A stretch of 64,000 nt of DNA from Ceratodon purpureus (Eukaryota; Streptophyta; Bryopsida; Pseudoditrichales; Ditrichaceae). A program made the position numbers and the translations under genes. The notes beneath the pieces are model-generated. The model was not told the origin of the DNA. It did no database searches and worked only from the letters and a program-made list of their open reading frames with translations. The stretch is taken from positions 35,775,918 through 35,839,917 of the forward strand of contig CM026426.1 in NCBI GenBank assembly GCA_014871385.1. Reading direction: 5' to 3'. This document shows, in pieces, positions 10,520-22,238 of the stretch (the stretch's first letter is position 1; each line of letters begins with the position of its first letter).

Positions 10520-13430
10520 AGATCTCGAGGCTACCAAGAGTGCAATCGTGTTGGAAGCAAAGTTCTTATCAACAACTATCTAATACAGCCTAAAGACGGA
10601 CCTCCAAAGATGATGTGCATGGAGGAGCTTGTTCTTGTACTAGACTAATGCAAGGACATGGCTTCCTCAAACATATGTAACAAGGTAATGACCCTCTGGC
10701 AGTTGAAAAGGTACGGTGTCATGGACGTTATTACCAAGCTTTGTGGAATCAGTTTATGGGGCTTTGTCCAAAAATACAAATTTCCATGTCAAGGGGCTGA
10801 TCTTGACAAGGTATTTGTCTTTAAAATGTCTCAGGTTTGCTCAATTAGTGGAGTAGGGTTGGTGAAAAGAATGCAGCCCGGGGGAGATCTCGAGAATGCA
10901 TGGCTCATGTTTGACCATGTCAAATGGGTATGACAATAGACCACAATGGCATGCCATATGTACTACTTAACCTATTGCCGTGTCATGACCATTGCTAGTT
11001 GTGAAATTTGGTCTGAGGACTATGAGGCTCAAATCGTTTTCACAAAAAATCTTAATCTTCTCATGGAGACCAATGGAGTTGTGGGGCCCAATCTCAAAGG
11101 ATTAATGGCCTACAGCGCTCAAGCTAATTGGAATGCAGTTCTATCATCTATTGCAACAAAAAGAAGGAGGACTGGGAGAGGACCTGCGAGTTTCATAGGA
11201 CGCAATCAATGGTCAAGTATACAGAGAAACACATCCCGGAAGAGCTTTGGAAACAACAAAGAAGATGTGTCATCAATACATGATAGCAAAGAGTATGGAC
11301 GAATCTGACAGTCTCTATCACAAGTTGCGAACATGGTGGATATACGCTGGAGTCATGTTTGAGCAGGCCCTAAGTAAACTTGAGTTGTGGCTTGCATTCT
11401 CGCACTTTCACAATCATGACTCGGGTATGATAATTTCTTATCCTTCTTATTTTATCACTTCTTTCCAGAATATCCTATTTTAGATCGTTTTCCATCATAT
11501 TTAACTGCTTCACGTGTGTACCTTGGAGAAATTTTCAGATGAAGAACTTGCAAAAATGCCTTTATCTAAGCTTGCCAAGAAAATTCACAACAAATGGCTT
11601 CAAGCTTCAGGAAACAAGGGCGGCGACCTCTATGTTGCAATTGTAGGCGATTTCGATTGCGGATTTCTACAGGTAGTCAGTTCTACCTATTTCCGAAAGG
11701 TGATGTAGGCGGAACCAGTCCATGCAAAATGGAACTAAAGGAGAGGATGGCAGAACGCAGGGCGAAGCTAACAAAAAATCCTATAGTGCTTGAAGATCTC
11801 ATATTTGAGAAGCCCGGAGAGTCCTGCACGCGTTGTCCTCACATGGCTAGAGAAGAAGTTTTTGGGTCCTTCAAGCGGAAGGCCGACCTACCCCTTGGAG
11901 CTAAGGAAGAGTGACATCATTCAGATGATATGAACTTCTCTTATCCAAGAGGTAGAGGACGTGTTGTAACGGCTTGCACTATGTATATGCCCATCATTGT
12001 GGAAGATGATACCGAAGATGATACCGAGGTACAAGAATATCAACAATCCGCATTGGAAGCTCCGACTGCCCCCATGTTTCCATCAACTGAGGGGGAAATT
12101 TGCCATGTGAATGCAGTTGAAGAGACCAAGGTCAAGTAGTTGCACATTTCAAGACTTTCCAAGACCATTGCCAAGTGTTGTTGGGCCCAAAGAGCCGTCA
12201 CGAAGAAGAAGTGTACTGAGAGAATTGTGAAGGACAAGAATTCAACTGTAGCACCTACCTACACTAGAGTTTGGACTAACATCCGCGGGAACATATTAGA
12301 GAGGACGAAATTTTTTTTTTTACTCTGATGACATAAAGAGGTGCGTGAAGGGCATAAGGCGCAAGTGGATTGCTAAGTACTTAAAGGACAAGGAGATGCC
12401 ACTGATTCTAGAGGTTTGGCGAGTTAAGTTAGGCACAAACCTTAAGTAGACTGAAATCCTTGTCATCGAAGCAATTGGATTCCGACTCTCGTAGAAGTAG
12501 CTATTCTCCGCGAGATGCCATTTCTCCTCTGCTCCACCACCTGCATATCTGAGTTTGCTGCCAGTCCCTTCAGCGGGTAACCGCTACCCTTGTAAGAGAA
12601 ACAACAAGATTGTCAAAGGCACTGCCACTTGCCAAAATCCGGCCTAGCAACTCTCCATTGGCTCTTAAGTACTCTCTCAAAGCTTGCCTCGGTTCCGTCC
12701 CTATGATACCTCACTCGGGCCATGGTTGCATCATCGGGCTGGATTCGTGCGTTGCTTAAGCCATTATACAGTACTAGATCACCATCAGCTCTTACCCATT
12801 AGGAGAAAAATCAGGTCACAAAAAGGCCGTGTAAGCGGCACGTGAGAGAAAAAAACGGGCGCTGCCCGCGTACTTTTTGACATGGCATGTGAGGTGCCAC
12901 CGTGGTGCCAGCAACCGCCACGGGGGCTCGAACCAATGACCTCCGAGCGAGGCGTGTGGAGGGCACATCGACAGTGTCGGGCTGACACAACCTGCCCACT
13001 TGGGACCAAAGCCCAAGCCGAGGCATTCATGTCTCACCTAATATTCCGAGGACCTTTGTTGTGAGTGCGCCACGCAGTTCTGTGCGGGCAGCAACTCTGG
13101 CATCCGCTGCCAGCGGCAGAGGTGCCCAAAGTAGGAAGTTCACCTAGAAAGGGCAGGCTTACACGGCCTTATTTTGAGCTCATTTTTCTCCTAATGTTGG
13201 TTGCACTTGCCCTGCATTTATGAAGACCATGATTAAGTTTCGAGGAAGGACCCAATTCTTCTACTGCAAACATGTGTACTCCATCCTTTTGAAGGCCTGC
13301 AACCGTGATCCCAACGTTGACCTTATCATCCACTCGCCTACCTTTGGCTTCAACAAGGTCAAGCTAATCCAAGAAAGGAGAATCTTGACTCACTCTTTGA
13401 CAAAAAAGAAGATAGCAGCTGTTTTTTAGT
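10520..13430 (+). pseudogene. MULE transposase copy 1, catalytic and C-terminal parts
   Basis: Continuation of the gene broken at 6.26 kb, with several frameshifts. Recognisable are a region around ENAWLMFDHVK, the catalytic segment ending GLMAYSAQANW, a KMCHQYMIAKSMDESDS stretch, a second exon starting KFSDEELAKMPLSKLAKK after an AT-rich intron, and a C-terminal part with FRGRTQFFYCKHVYS, corresponding to the CxC...KH SWIM-like finger better kept in the copy at 44.4 kb. Both Asp residues present in the 51.8 kb copy at presumed catalytic positions are Tyr here (codons at 10964 and 11111). A 400-bp S element splits the C-terminal exon. Dead copy. Confidence 0.78.
12797..13196 (-). mobile_element. 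Family S TIR element with tRNA-like core, copy S1
   Basis: A 400-bp element with imperfect inverted ends of about 43 bp beginning CATTAGGAGAAAAAT. It is nearly identical and inverted relative to S2 at 47.7 kb. On the minus strand it contains GGTTCGAGCCC (12924-12934), a match to the RNA polymerase III B box, preceded by a short stem and an A-box-like TGGTCCCAAGTGG. It sits in MULE coding sequence; the homologous stretch at 44.35 kb is uninterrupted and serves as an empty site. No obvious target-site duplication. Confidence 0.85.
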
Positions 13431-13669
13431 CACAGGTTTTCACAATGGACACTAGTCACTGTTGTTGCTTAGTCATTGATTTGAGAATTATTCCTTGTAG
13501 TGAGTCAGCAATACAAAATTTGTTCTGTCTATTTTAATATAAAGGTTTTGTCATTCACATTGATTGCATGTGTAACTATAGCCTCCACCTAGGACAAGCG
13601 AACTATGTACTTTGTATCCACTAACAGATGCACATTATTGCTGCAAATCAATAGTTGTAAATAGACATT

Positions 13670-14122
13670 TTATTGTTTGAACTTGATGCATTTAGGTTTG
13701 ACCCTTGCATTTTCAGTATAACTACCAACCTCCGGCTGTATTACAAGACAAGTTACATTCTTGTCCATTTTTGGTCCCACAGTTGGCATTTGTCCCGGGT
13801 GGGAATGTTTCAACAATGGCCCACCTCCACTCATCCCTCTAAGAGCTTCCCTAGAATAAGTTCCTGGTGGGATCTTCCCAACCTTGGAATATGCATGAAG
13901 TGGCAGGGGCACATCCGCCTCGTCCTCAAGCACTATGATCTTACTTGAATCTTCTATAGCTGACGAGTCTCTTCTCAAATCTGATTCTACATCCACGTGA
14001 ACCGTCACAGTAAGCCCTTGGCTGCAGCCCTACACCTCCTCTTCCTCTTCAACCTCCAGATATGATTGAAATAGGCCAATAATGTCACGAAGTGAAACAG
14101 CAATAATCTCGACGTCTTCCAT
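13670..14122 (-). pseudogene. Second MULE gene (ORF2), convergent, copy 1
   Basis: Runs head-on towards the transposase at the 3' end of the element, as accessory mudrB-type genes can. The protein starts MEDVEIIAVS, has an acidic N-terminal half, then EDSSKIIVLEDE and the block HAYSKVGKIPPGTYSREAL, followed by a Gly-rich GGGPLLKH segment. A TAG interrupts it near residue 31. The same block occurs at 45.0-45.3 kb and, diverged, at 25.9-26.3 kb, so it is a conserved part of the element. I recognise no known domain. An accessory role is inferred from position only. Confidence 0.6.
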
Positions 14123-14432
14123 AATTGTAGCCTGCTACTACAAACACCTGTTTCAAAAACAAACAATCAATAAAGAAGAAGAGACTGTCCATACCCCAAG
14201 CTTAAATATTTGTGAAGAAGGTGCTTGGCGCCCTTGAAATCCGGCCAAAAGATCCACAGTTATAGGCTAAAAATAATTTTCTGAAATAGTAATATTTCAA
14301 GAATATTCCAAGAATATTTGAATCTTCAAATTTTAGTTTCTAATTTTAGTAAAAATATATTTGGATTCAAGTCTTCATTCTCTGCTCTCTGCACTCCAAA
14401 TCTCCGCTCTCCACTCGCATACAAGTCTCGTC
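14123..14432 (+). repeat. MULE copy 1, 3' terminal region
   Basis: AT-rich segment ending in a CT-rich stretch of CTCTCTGCTC-type motifs and CGCATACAAGTCTCG. The same order of motifs ends the element at 45.56-45.82 kb, where similarity also stops at AAGTCTCG. I take this as the right end of the MULE; the matching left end was not identified. Confidence 0.55.
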
Positions 14433-14573
14433 CCCGGCCATGTCTATGTACGCAAATTTGAATTCCTCACCAATTGTGTATGGCGTCTATGTTGCGAAGC
14501 CTAAGTCAACCAAAGATAATTGGAAAATTAATTTGTTCTGGCATGTCAATAAATAAAAATTTGGCTGGTGTAG

Positions 14574-16431
14574 TCAGCCCATAGGTGGTGTAGTCAACCC
14601 ATGGGTGCTGAGAGCCACTGACGAGTGTATGCCCAAGAATGTCACTGGGGCGTCCTTGGCCATCATTAGGATGAACCAAGCGGCCTTAAAGAAAGGCAAT
14701 CTCAAGTTTTCGCGAGGTTTGTTGCTTATGACATTGATGTCAGATCCCCCGTTGACTAGAATGTTGGATGATTCGAACTGTCGCAGGCACATTTGAATAG
14801 ACGATGCATCGAATTCGAGCGTGGAGGTGTTTACCTTTACAGCAATTAGATTTTCTAGTAATCAAGGTAAGGTGGCATGTTGGAGGTACTTTTGAAGATA
14901 AAGCTAGATTAATTTGGAGAGGGTAATTGTGACTTTGGTGTTGTCGATGACATGTTAGAGGCTAAGACTACCAGGTGGTAATTCTAGTTCATCTTGCAAA
15001 TCTTTCCTAATCTGGTGCAATTTTTCTTAGTGGTTTGGTGGAAAAGGCTTCCGATGTTCCACAACATGCTCTATTGGCTTCACGTTGGTCACGGCTTGGG
15101 ACCTTATGCTCACTGCGGCGGTTGTGATTGTGGCAATCTTGGCTTTTGTTCCTAGCACTTCAGTGAGACTAACTCCGCCTCTACAAGGTGTTGTATCCCA
15201 ATGGACATTAGTTGGAGGAACCGTGTGTGGTGCTGAGGGTGTGGACCATTGTTGGCGCAAGACATGACAATAATTATGACGGTGGTGCAAGGATCCGCAC
15301 TCCCAGCATGCGTCACTTCGACTGGGTTGGAAGGCGTCTACGCTGATCTCCTCAATTTGCATGGCGGCCATGGATGTCCTAGGTTGCCAGATGTCTTCAT
15401 TGCGAGTCTTTCAGCTAGCAAACGAGCATCTCCCCCTGTGGATTTTGCTACATGTATTGCAAGGTCTTGCTGTAGCTCTAGCATCCAAGCGAGATACATG
15501 CAAGGGAAGTAGTGGTGTCTGTAGTCTGTGCAGTGCTCCCAACCCGGCTCATGTCATTGGCAACACTGAGTGTGCCCTGCAATGTCTTAATCCCCCTGAT
15601 AGCGATGCCTTGTTCAATCCATGGTAGTAGTCCCTTTTTGTAACATTCACATAAATAATCTTCCTCAAGCTTTTCTTGAAGTAAGCGGCAAGTTGATTGA
15701 ACTTGTCCTAAAACTTTCCAACTCCTTCCTTATTTTCTTGCACAATTTTTCTAAAAGCCCTAAGGATTTTAGAGTTTTTTTTTAATTTTTAGAATTTATG
15801 CAAAAACTATTTTTCATATCTACCTAGGTAGAATGGGGGTGATCTGTCTCAAAATCAATATACTAGTTGATATAGTTACCTTGGAGTGTGGTTCCAAAAA
15901 TATACTAAAGGTCGGCCGTGTTGGTGACACTGTTGGTTCTAGCTATGACCTTAAACCTGTAAATGTGTTAATTTGCATCATTGGAATTGTCAAAAACAGG
16001 GCAGGGAATTTTAGGTAATCTGATATGACTGTCATCACTTCCCAAGCTACGTGATGTTGCTGCCGTGGGATTTTCTCGTGGAAGGGTTGCGGATCTTAGC
16101 ATTTCGTGGGGTGCCTGGGAAGCTTGTCTATCATTTTCTTGGGGCGACATGTCCATAGGTCCCGGTGTTCTATTGCTTTGCAGATTTTGATATCATATGC
16201 TCAATAGCTCAAGTTTGGCATTAGTAACGTCATTATTGGCAACAAGGTTGATCATCTGCTGCTTCATCTATTGCAAAAATTCTTTTGTCTCTTCCACGTT
16301 GTCTTGGACAGTGGTTTCTTTGCCGTCAATGTTTTTGGCGGCCACCTTCCTTGGCGGCATGGTGATGTTGTCTTATTTTTTCTCAACATCCTCTTTTCTC
16401 AACTATCCATTCTCAGCATGGTAGCCAAAAT
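14574..16431 (-). pseudogene. Ty3-type gag-protease fragment (Gypsy A)
   Basis: Decayed polyprotein read on the minus strand. In order: a gag segment with LPKIPCPVFDNSND (parallel to FPKISYPVFDETGD in the 22 kb copy), a zinc knuckle CWECGSLHHRHNYC of the CX2CX4HX4C type near 15.27-15.31 kb, and a retropepsin-like segment VNGGSDINVIS near 14.75 kb with Asn in place of the usual catalytic Asp. The major homology region is mostly lost to frameshifts and a deletion. Gag packages the element RNA and the protease would cleave the polyprotein. No polymerase follows. Confidence 0.7.
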
Positions 16432-17117
16432 GTTAGCTGGGCTCTCGAGATGGAAGATGTGAAATGAGAGGAGGTCAGAGGAATAATGGAAGATAGGGTC
16501 GGCAATGTAGAGAGGTAGGAGTTTTTGTAGTGAACGTAAAGGTGTGATACACAAGCAAAGGCATGAGGGTCGTTAGAGGGCCGAGGCCGAGGCCAAAGGG
16601 AGGTGTCCCAAGACTAGGACGTCAACAACTTAGGATTAGACAAGGAAGACAAGGAGAGATTTCTTTGTATTTTTACTCTTTAGAGGGTTGGCAGGGTCGT
16701 TGGAAGTCTTGGTTTCTCTTGAAGGAGTTTGTTAGAGTTAGTTAGGAGAAAAAACACGCAGAGTAGAAGGCCATGTAGAAGGGACAGTCAGGGTTACACA
16801 CGAAAACAAATAAGAGAGAACAAGGAGTAAAGAGGCACTTTGTATTAATAGAGCACTAGGGAAGGCAGAGATTATAAAAAAAAAAAGAGTATTGTCCATT
16901 GTTGTTGTCGAGATTAAGCTATGCATTGTAAGTTAACCAAAAACAAACAACCTTTCTTCTATCTGCCTAAGCCTTTATACTACCGTGGCCGCCCTTTGAC
17001 TTCGTGGCTCACTCTTAGTTGATGTTGTGCCTTGCCATGTAGGACTACTAGTGCTAACCAAGAGTTGCTAAGGTAAGATTTATTGAGAGATATTTGAAGA
17101 CACTTAAAGGCTACGTT
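16421..17117 (-). other. Gypsy A primer-binding site and probable LTR remnant
   Basis: Just upstream of gag the minus strand reads TAACATTTTGGCTACCATGC, parallel to TAACATTTTGGCGACCATGC at 22.3 kb. The TGGCGACC motif directly after a CA-ending sequence resembles the tRNA-Asp-type primer-binding site of plant Ty3 elements. The following 600 bases upstream should be LTR, but I found no second copy, so the LTR limits are undefined. Confidence 0.45.
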
Positions 17118-18330
17118 TGAAATCGAGTTAGACTAGAAAGTAGCATGGCTGAAGTCTATGCTATAGTTGAGGCATTAAAATTCTACACCAAGTACATGCA
17201 AGAGTATAATAGTACTAGTTAAAGAGTGTGGGACGATTAGAAAGACCCATCAATTACGACGAGTTCCTCAAAGAGGACGAGCGCCGTCGTTATCTAACAC
17301 CAAACCTTCAACAATGGATACATGAGTTTGTGGTTATCAACGCGGCACCATTGGAAGATTTGGAAAAGGTGAGTTCAGATTAGCTAACTCCACGTTGAAT
17401 ATGAATGAAATTGCACATAGTGTGACTACCTTTGATGACAACAATGATATCTGTGAATGCTTCTAATGCCTTTTGCAGTAGCCGCTCGTAGTAGATGTGA
17501 CTCTTCAACGAGATGTTAGTGATTGCAATTGTAGTCATTTGCAACATATCTTTTTGAATCCTACACTATGTTTTGACCTCCGGATAGTACGTGAAGATAA
17601 TGATGACCATATGTAATCCTCTTTTGTTAAGAGAGGCACAAGGATGACATGGCATGTTGAAAAGCAAAGCGTCACGAGTATAAGCGCAAGAGTAAGAAGG
17701 CTAGAGTAGTCTACCCTTCAGAGATGTGTGACAAATTATTCCAAATATGGTTTTCAGAGGCTGTGATGAGGCTCTAGAGGATGGAGAGGAGGAGGTCCCC
17801 CAAGATGTAAAAGCCTTGATGCTACCTCCTCAGACGTAGCAAAGGCGTATCGCTCCATATATGCATATAGAAAGCACCTCCATATTTGTAGTGCAAAGAC
17901 GCATTTGACTAGTACGGACTCGGGGGTAGGTGCAACCTTTTGACAACTTTGTCGCGCAAATGCAAAGAATACAAATCTCTAAGCTGCAAAAAATGGAGTA
18001 TGTGGGTTGGATGGAGGAAATACTATTTATGGACTACGGACAGTATGAGGTGGTGGTCTTCTATTGCAACTAGGTTGTTGCAAATATGCCACGAGATGGC
18101 GCCACCATGAAGCGCTATGATTACAGTTTGACTATTGTAATTCTTTAGAGGTTGGTCCCATACTTTGTACAGTCATTTGCCTTTGTATTCCACATTTAAC
18201 ATGTTTACTTTGCACTAGATGTGACAAGCATGAATGGAAGGTTGTGATGCGCAGTCAACCACGAGGAGTTTGCACATTCTCAAACCACCAACTCACGTAT
18301 GAAGTACGGTGCATATAATTGAGGAGAGCA
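17118..18330 (+). pseudogene. CACTA TNP2 C-terminal fragment with DUF4216-like part
   Basis: Fragment of an En/Spm transposase, broken by stops and frameshifts. It begins with SMAEVYAIVEALKFYTKYMQ, matching GMASSYMIEESLGFRTEYF of the CACTA at 46.3 kb, continues with YDEFLKEDERRRYLTPNLQQ, and near 18.0 kb has EYVGWMEEILFMDYGQYEVV, the pattern of the DUF4216 domain that follows TNP2 in plants. The last piece reads CDKHEWKVVMRSQPRG. One stop replaces the Trp expected in the FYCN-W-VVAN segment. Upstream parts are missing. Confidence 0.65.
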
Positions 18331-18565
18331 AGTGATTTTTGGACTTCAAGCCACAAGCTTGGATTGGGATGTCACGCCTTAAATACCTATTTTGAGCAAT
18401 GCAGTGGAAGTAGCCCCGGAGGTGGTAGCTAACGGAATAGCACGCCTCAGTCAAGACAATACATTGATAGTTCATTTGGACTATTGCAAGTCAAAGTAGG
18501 ATTGACCGTGTCCCCATTTCCTTGTCGGACAGTTTTGAACCTTGAACTCTGTAGACATATTTATA

Positions 18566-18597
18566 TCTATACATATATATATATATTCATATGTATA

Positions 18598-18645
<48 letters not shown>
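18566..18645. repeat. AT microsatellite
   Basis: Mostly uninterrupted (AT)n, the longest pure run being about 44 bases from 18601. Length-variable in all likelihood. The open frame across it on the + strand is an artefact of the repeat. Confidence 0.95.
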
Positions 18646-18647
<2 letters not shown>

Positions 18648-18649
18648 AT

Positions 18650-19325
18650 AGGTATGTATTTATATGTACGTATATTTATTTGTACATGCATATATTCATT
18701 TGTCATAGAGAGGGCCAATATACATGTACACCATGTCGAGCAATATTTGTAATATTAAGCAATCCAAAATATATATACATACGACTGTAGGAAAATTGTG
18801 ACTACAAAACTTGACTCTGAGAAAAATGTGGCTGCTACAGATGACTACAGGTTTTCTACGAACGTTACTAGCTGTTTTCTACAAAGAAATACGACCTTCC
18901 TATATACATTATATGGTAAAAATGGCAAATATGAGAGCAGAATATGACTATTAGTCACATTGACAATTTTGACCGCCATGCTTCAAAAATGTGACTTACA
19001 GAATCTGTCTTCCGCTATCCGCCTGTCACCCCCAATTAAATTGTTCCAGTCATAAAGTTCCCAATTTGTGGTAGTGTCAAGAACCACAGAACTTAGGATT
19101 ACCATCCGTGTCACCAACAGAATTGGAAGAGCTTCAAGGATAATTGAAATAGAATCTAAGAAACAGATAAATTTGTCTATCCAAATCTCCAGTTTCCGCA
19201 CCTATAGTGTTCTTGTGGAAAAAAGATGGTCGCATACGAGTTTGTATAGACTATTGAAATCTTAATCAGGTCATAATTTAAAACCATCACCCTTTGACAC
19301 TTAGTTCTGAACTTACAGATTGATC

Positions 19326-19327
<2 letters not shown>
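18650..19327. other. Unassigned interval
   Basis: Low-GC sequence with AT-rich tails of the microsatellite on the left. No coding or repeat homology that I can see within the window. Confidence 0.5.

Positions 19328-19358
<31 letters not shown>
19328..19358 (+). repeat. Poly-G run of 31
   Basis: Thirty-one consecutive G, then TC and another GGGGG. The element pol fragment begins right after it. See also the 30-nt G run at 30.44 kb. Confidence 0.95.
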
Positions 19359-19359
<1 letters not shown>

Positions 19360-19369
19360 CGGGGGCTTG

Positions 19370-20290
19370 TATATTCAACGAATTGGATGTGCGGCAAGCA
19401 TACCATTGCATTCGAATAGCGGAGGGCCTTGAATTTTAAACGGCTTTTCAAATTTGCTATGGCTTATTCAAATATCTTGTCTTGTTGTTCGGCTTTACAA
19501 ATGCCCTTGCTCAATTTCAAGCGCACAAGCAAAATATTTTTGGTGACTTACTAGATATTTCACTTGGCATTTATTTGGATGACATTTCTAATATTTTCAA
19601 GAAATAAGGGAGAACATTGTTCCGTGGTCAAAGAAGTTCTTCAACGCCTCACAGCCCACGGTCTCTATATCAAGGTTTCTAAATGTGAATTTTATCATAC
19701 TACTGTAGAATTCTTTGGGATGGTTGTATCATCCAAAGGACTTGAAATGTATCAAGACAAGGTTCATACTATTAAAGAATGGCCGGTACCACAAAATATT
19801 AAGGAGGTTCGATCATTTCTATGCTTTGCAAGTTTAATCATCAATTTATGCAAGATTATTCCCATGTTGCGGTTTCTCTCACATTGTTGACGCGTAAGGA
19901 CCAAAAAATTTAATAGACAGCTAAAGCTGATAAGGCATTCCATACTTTACAAAAATTTTTTTGTCAATCAACAGTATTGTTACTCCCCAATTTTGAATGA
20001 CCATTTATCATCAAAACGGACGCATCTGATACCGCCAATGATACCGCCATTGGGGGCATTCTCCCATAACATGGTGACGATGGTCAATTGCACCGTTGTG
20101 CATATTGCAACTCCAAAATGACTCCAACAGAGCAAAATTATGACATTCGTGATAAGGAGCTTTTAAGAATTGTACAAGCTTTTCAAAATTGGCGTGTATA
20201 TTTAGACTGTTGACCACATGAAATCAAGGTAATCTCCAATCATAAAAATATAGAAGCTGAATCGTTGATATGCTTGATGGTTAAAACTAT
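19370..20290 (+). pseudogene. Ty3-type reverse transcriptase / RNase H fragment
   Basis: Decayed pol with several frameshifts and stops. The palm shows FGFTNALAQFQ and the catalytic box YLDD at 19572-19583 (two of the three catalytic Asp residues). The best open part then covers the thumb: HGLYIKVSKCEFYH and VRSFLCFAS, parallel to the FLGFANYYR type of Ty3 elements. Near 20.0 kb TDASDTA marks the start of RNase H, and IRDKELL follows. Gag, protease and integrase are missing on this strand, and the two gag fragments nearby face the other way. Confidence 0.8.
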
Positions 20291-21125
20291 TGTGTGCATT
20301 CTATTTCACGGACGTAGCTATTGTGCGAGCGGTGAGCGGTGAGTGGAGAGCACTGAGCGGTAACTTTTTGGACATTTTGATGATTTTGGGAATTGAGAGC
20401 GGTATGATTATGGTATTTTATGGACTACCAATTTTTATTTATTTTCATATTCTAAATATAGTTGCTTATGAGACCTATGGCTCTAGACAATTTGAGTGAA
20501 ATGCGTGGAGAACATGAATCTATGGCCGTGGAAATCTTCGTAGCCACCACAATGGACAGTACGGGTCTATAGCCCTGGAATGGGGTAATAAGATCTGTCT
20601 AACCTTCATAGTGTCACACCCTCCGTTTCACCATGGATTGTGATATAAACAAGGTGTTGTATATGTGATAATGTCACATTCTGAAGATTTTTGCATAACG
20701 CGATATTATCAAGGTGAGAGTGTAGTTAAATACATACAATCTGCCTAATCAAACAATTGTCCATCCATATAATTTCTCCATACAAATTAACTTCTCGAAT
20801 GAATTTGCACCAAAATCGGTCCATAACCTTGACCTCTCGGGTCGGAGCCTTTCGGATAGGCTTTCATGTTTGATGTATTCCTTCTAGCTTTGCTGTGTTT
20901 GGGAGGGCCTCGGCTTTGGGTCATAGAGGGGAGGTGTCTTAGATTTCCTTCTTTCTGAATGCATTTATGGCAAGTGGGGCCTAGGTCAGGGTGAGTTTTT
21001 GCTAGATCTTGGACTAAATTTGTAGCAAAAGTGGTTGCGTACTATGGCCTCTCAGGTCGAAGACTTACGGATGGGCTCTCAAGTTTGAGCTATTCCTTCC
21101 AGCAAATAGTAGAAAGGTGGTTGTG
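20291..21125. other. Unassigned interval
   Basis: Nothing that I can assign. Two segments resemble each other loosely: TCGGAGCCTTTCGGATAGGCT near 20.84 kb and TCGAAGACTTACGGATGGGCT near 21.06 kb, each followed by a similar CTATTCCTTC stretch, which suggests an old local duplication. Confidence 0.45.
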
Positions 21126-21212
21126 TTAGTCCAAGCGAGTACACCCCATAGTAACTAATTACACCCACAGTGAGTGTAGTTGATCACTATGGGGTGTACT
21201 CAATTGGTCTAA
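21126..21212. mobile_element. 87-bp hairpin MITE-like palindrome
   Basis: Nearly perfect inverted repeat starting TTAGTCCAAGCGAGTACACC and ending in the complement GGTGTACTCAATTGGTCTAA, able to fold into one long hairpin. Size and shape fit a tiny Tourist- or Stowaway-like element. The TTA/TAA at the ends may be part of a target duplication, which I cannot confirm from one copy. Confidence 0.6.
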
Positions 21213-21214
21213 TA

Positions 21215-22238
21215 CTACCACTTTTCAAGTAGTGAGCTTGGATGAGTTTGAGAGAGTCTTGGCTTTGGGTAATGCAGTGGTTTGGGCTTAGATTTCCTTA
21301 TTTCTAGATGCAGTGGCACGAATTTGTAGAGATGGAATCCAATGCTACTCCAAGTCTCTGGTAGTGGTCGATTGTCTTGGCGGAAATTTGGCATAGGCAA
21401 CAGGGGTGCTTGTGTTTTATTTAACACGCCTAATTCTCGGCTGATGTCATTGGCGGCATTAAGTATATCACTAAGTGTTTTGACACCGCCGATGACAATA
21501 CCTTGTTGAATCCAGGGAAGGAGCCCTTTCTTAAACCACTCACAGAGATAGTCTTCTTCCGGTTGTTGGCTTAGTTTGTCTGCTAGCTGTTTAAACCTAT
21601 CATAGAACGCGTCGACACGCTCATTTCTTTTTTGGGTAATACTACCTAGTGCTTGGAGGATCTTGGAGCTGGTTTTGAATTTCCTAAGCTTATGAAGAAA
21701 ACTTCGCTCCATATTGTTCCAGCTTGCTTGGGCATTTTCTGTTTCGAAATCAATATACCATGTTATTATGATTCCCTTGGAGAGTAGTTCCAAAAATATT
21801 CTGCAAATCCTCGGAGGTTGTGACACCATTGGTTCGTGCGATGACCTTGAATCTCCTAACATGTCAATCAGGGTCACCGGTTTCATCAAAAACCGGATAT
21901 GAGATTTTGGGAAACTTGGTGTGTTTAGGGTCACCTTGGCTTTGTGTGGCCGCACTATGGTTGTCTCGAGGTAAAGTAGTAGATCTTAGGGCCTCCTGTG
22001 GGGCTTCTGACCCTTGGGGTGTCGTGTAGGCAGCTTCATGGGTGCGGCTGTCTTGGAGATTCTGATACTGCATACGCAACATTTCCAATATTGCGTTGGT
22101 TGCTTCGTTTTTGGCAGCGAGGTCCGTCATTTGTTGTTTCATCCATTGTAGGAATTCTTTTGTGGTGTCAGGGTCATCTGTTTGAACAGCTCCTTCAGCT
22201 TCATTGTTTCTTTCTGCAGCAACCTTTCTTGGTGGCAT
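21215..22238 (-). pseudogene. Ty3-type gag (Gypsy B)
   Basis: Gag of a second Ty3 element in two overlapping frames, so one frameshift lies near 21.9 kb. The N-terminal part begins MPPRKVAAERN and has a helical QWMKQQMTDLAAKNEATNA stretch; it then reaches FPKISYPVFDETGD. The retrotransposon gag domain follows: SWNNMERSFLHKLRKFKTSS, then RVDAFYDRFKQLADKLSQQP and WFKKGLLPWIQQ. No zinc knuckle or polymerase is seen before the frame ends. Gag forms the cytoplasmic particle that packages element RNA. The preceding leader at 22.3 kb carries a primer-binding-site-like motif. Confidence 0.82.

Noticed and set aside
12785-13064. Four overlapping small frames, repeated at 47.84-48.17 kb
   Set aside because: All lie within the S element; repetition reflects the repeat, not coding conservation.
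18542-18790. Frame rich in Tyr and Ile
   Set aside because: It is the translation of the AT microsatellite.
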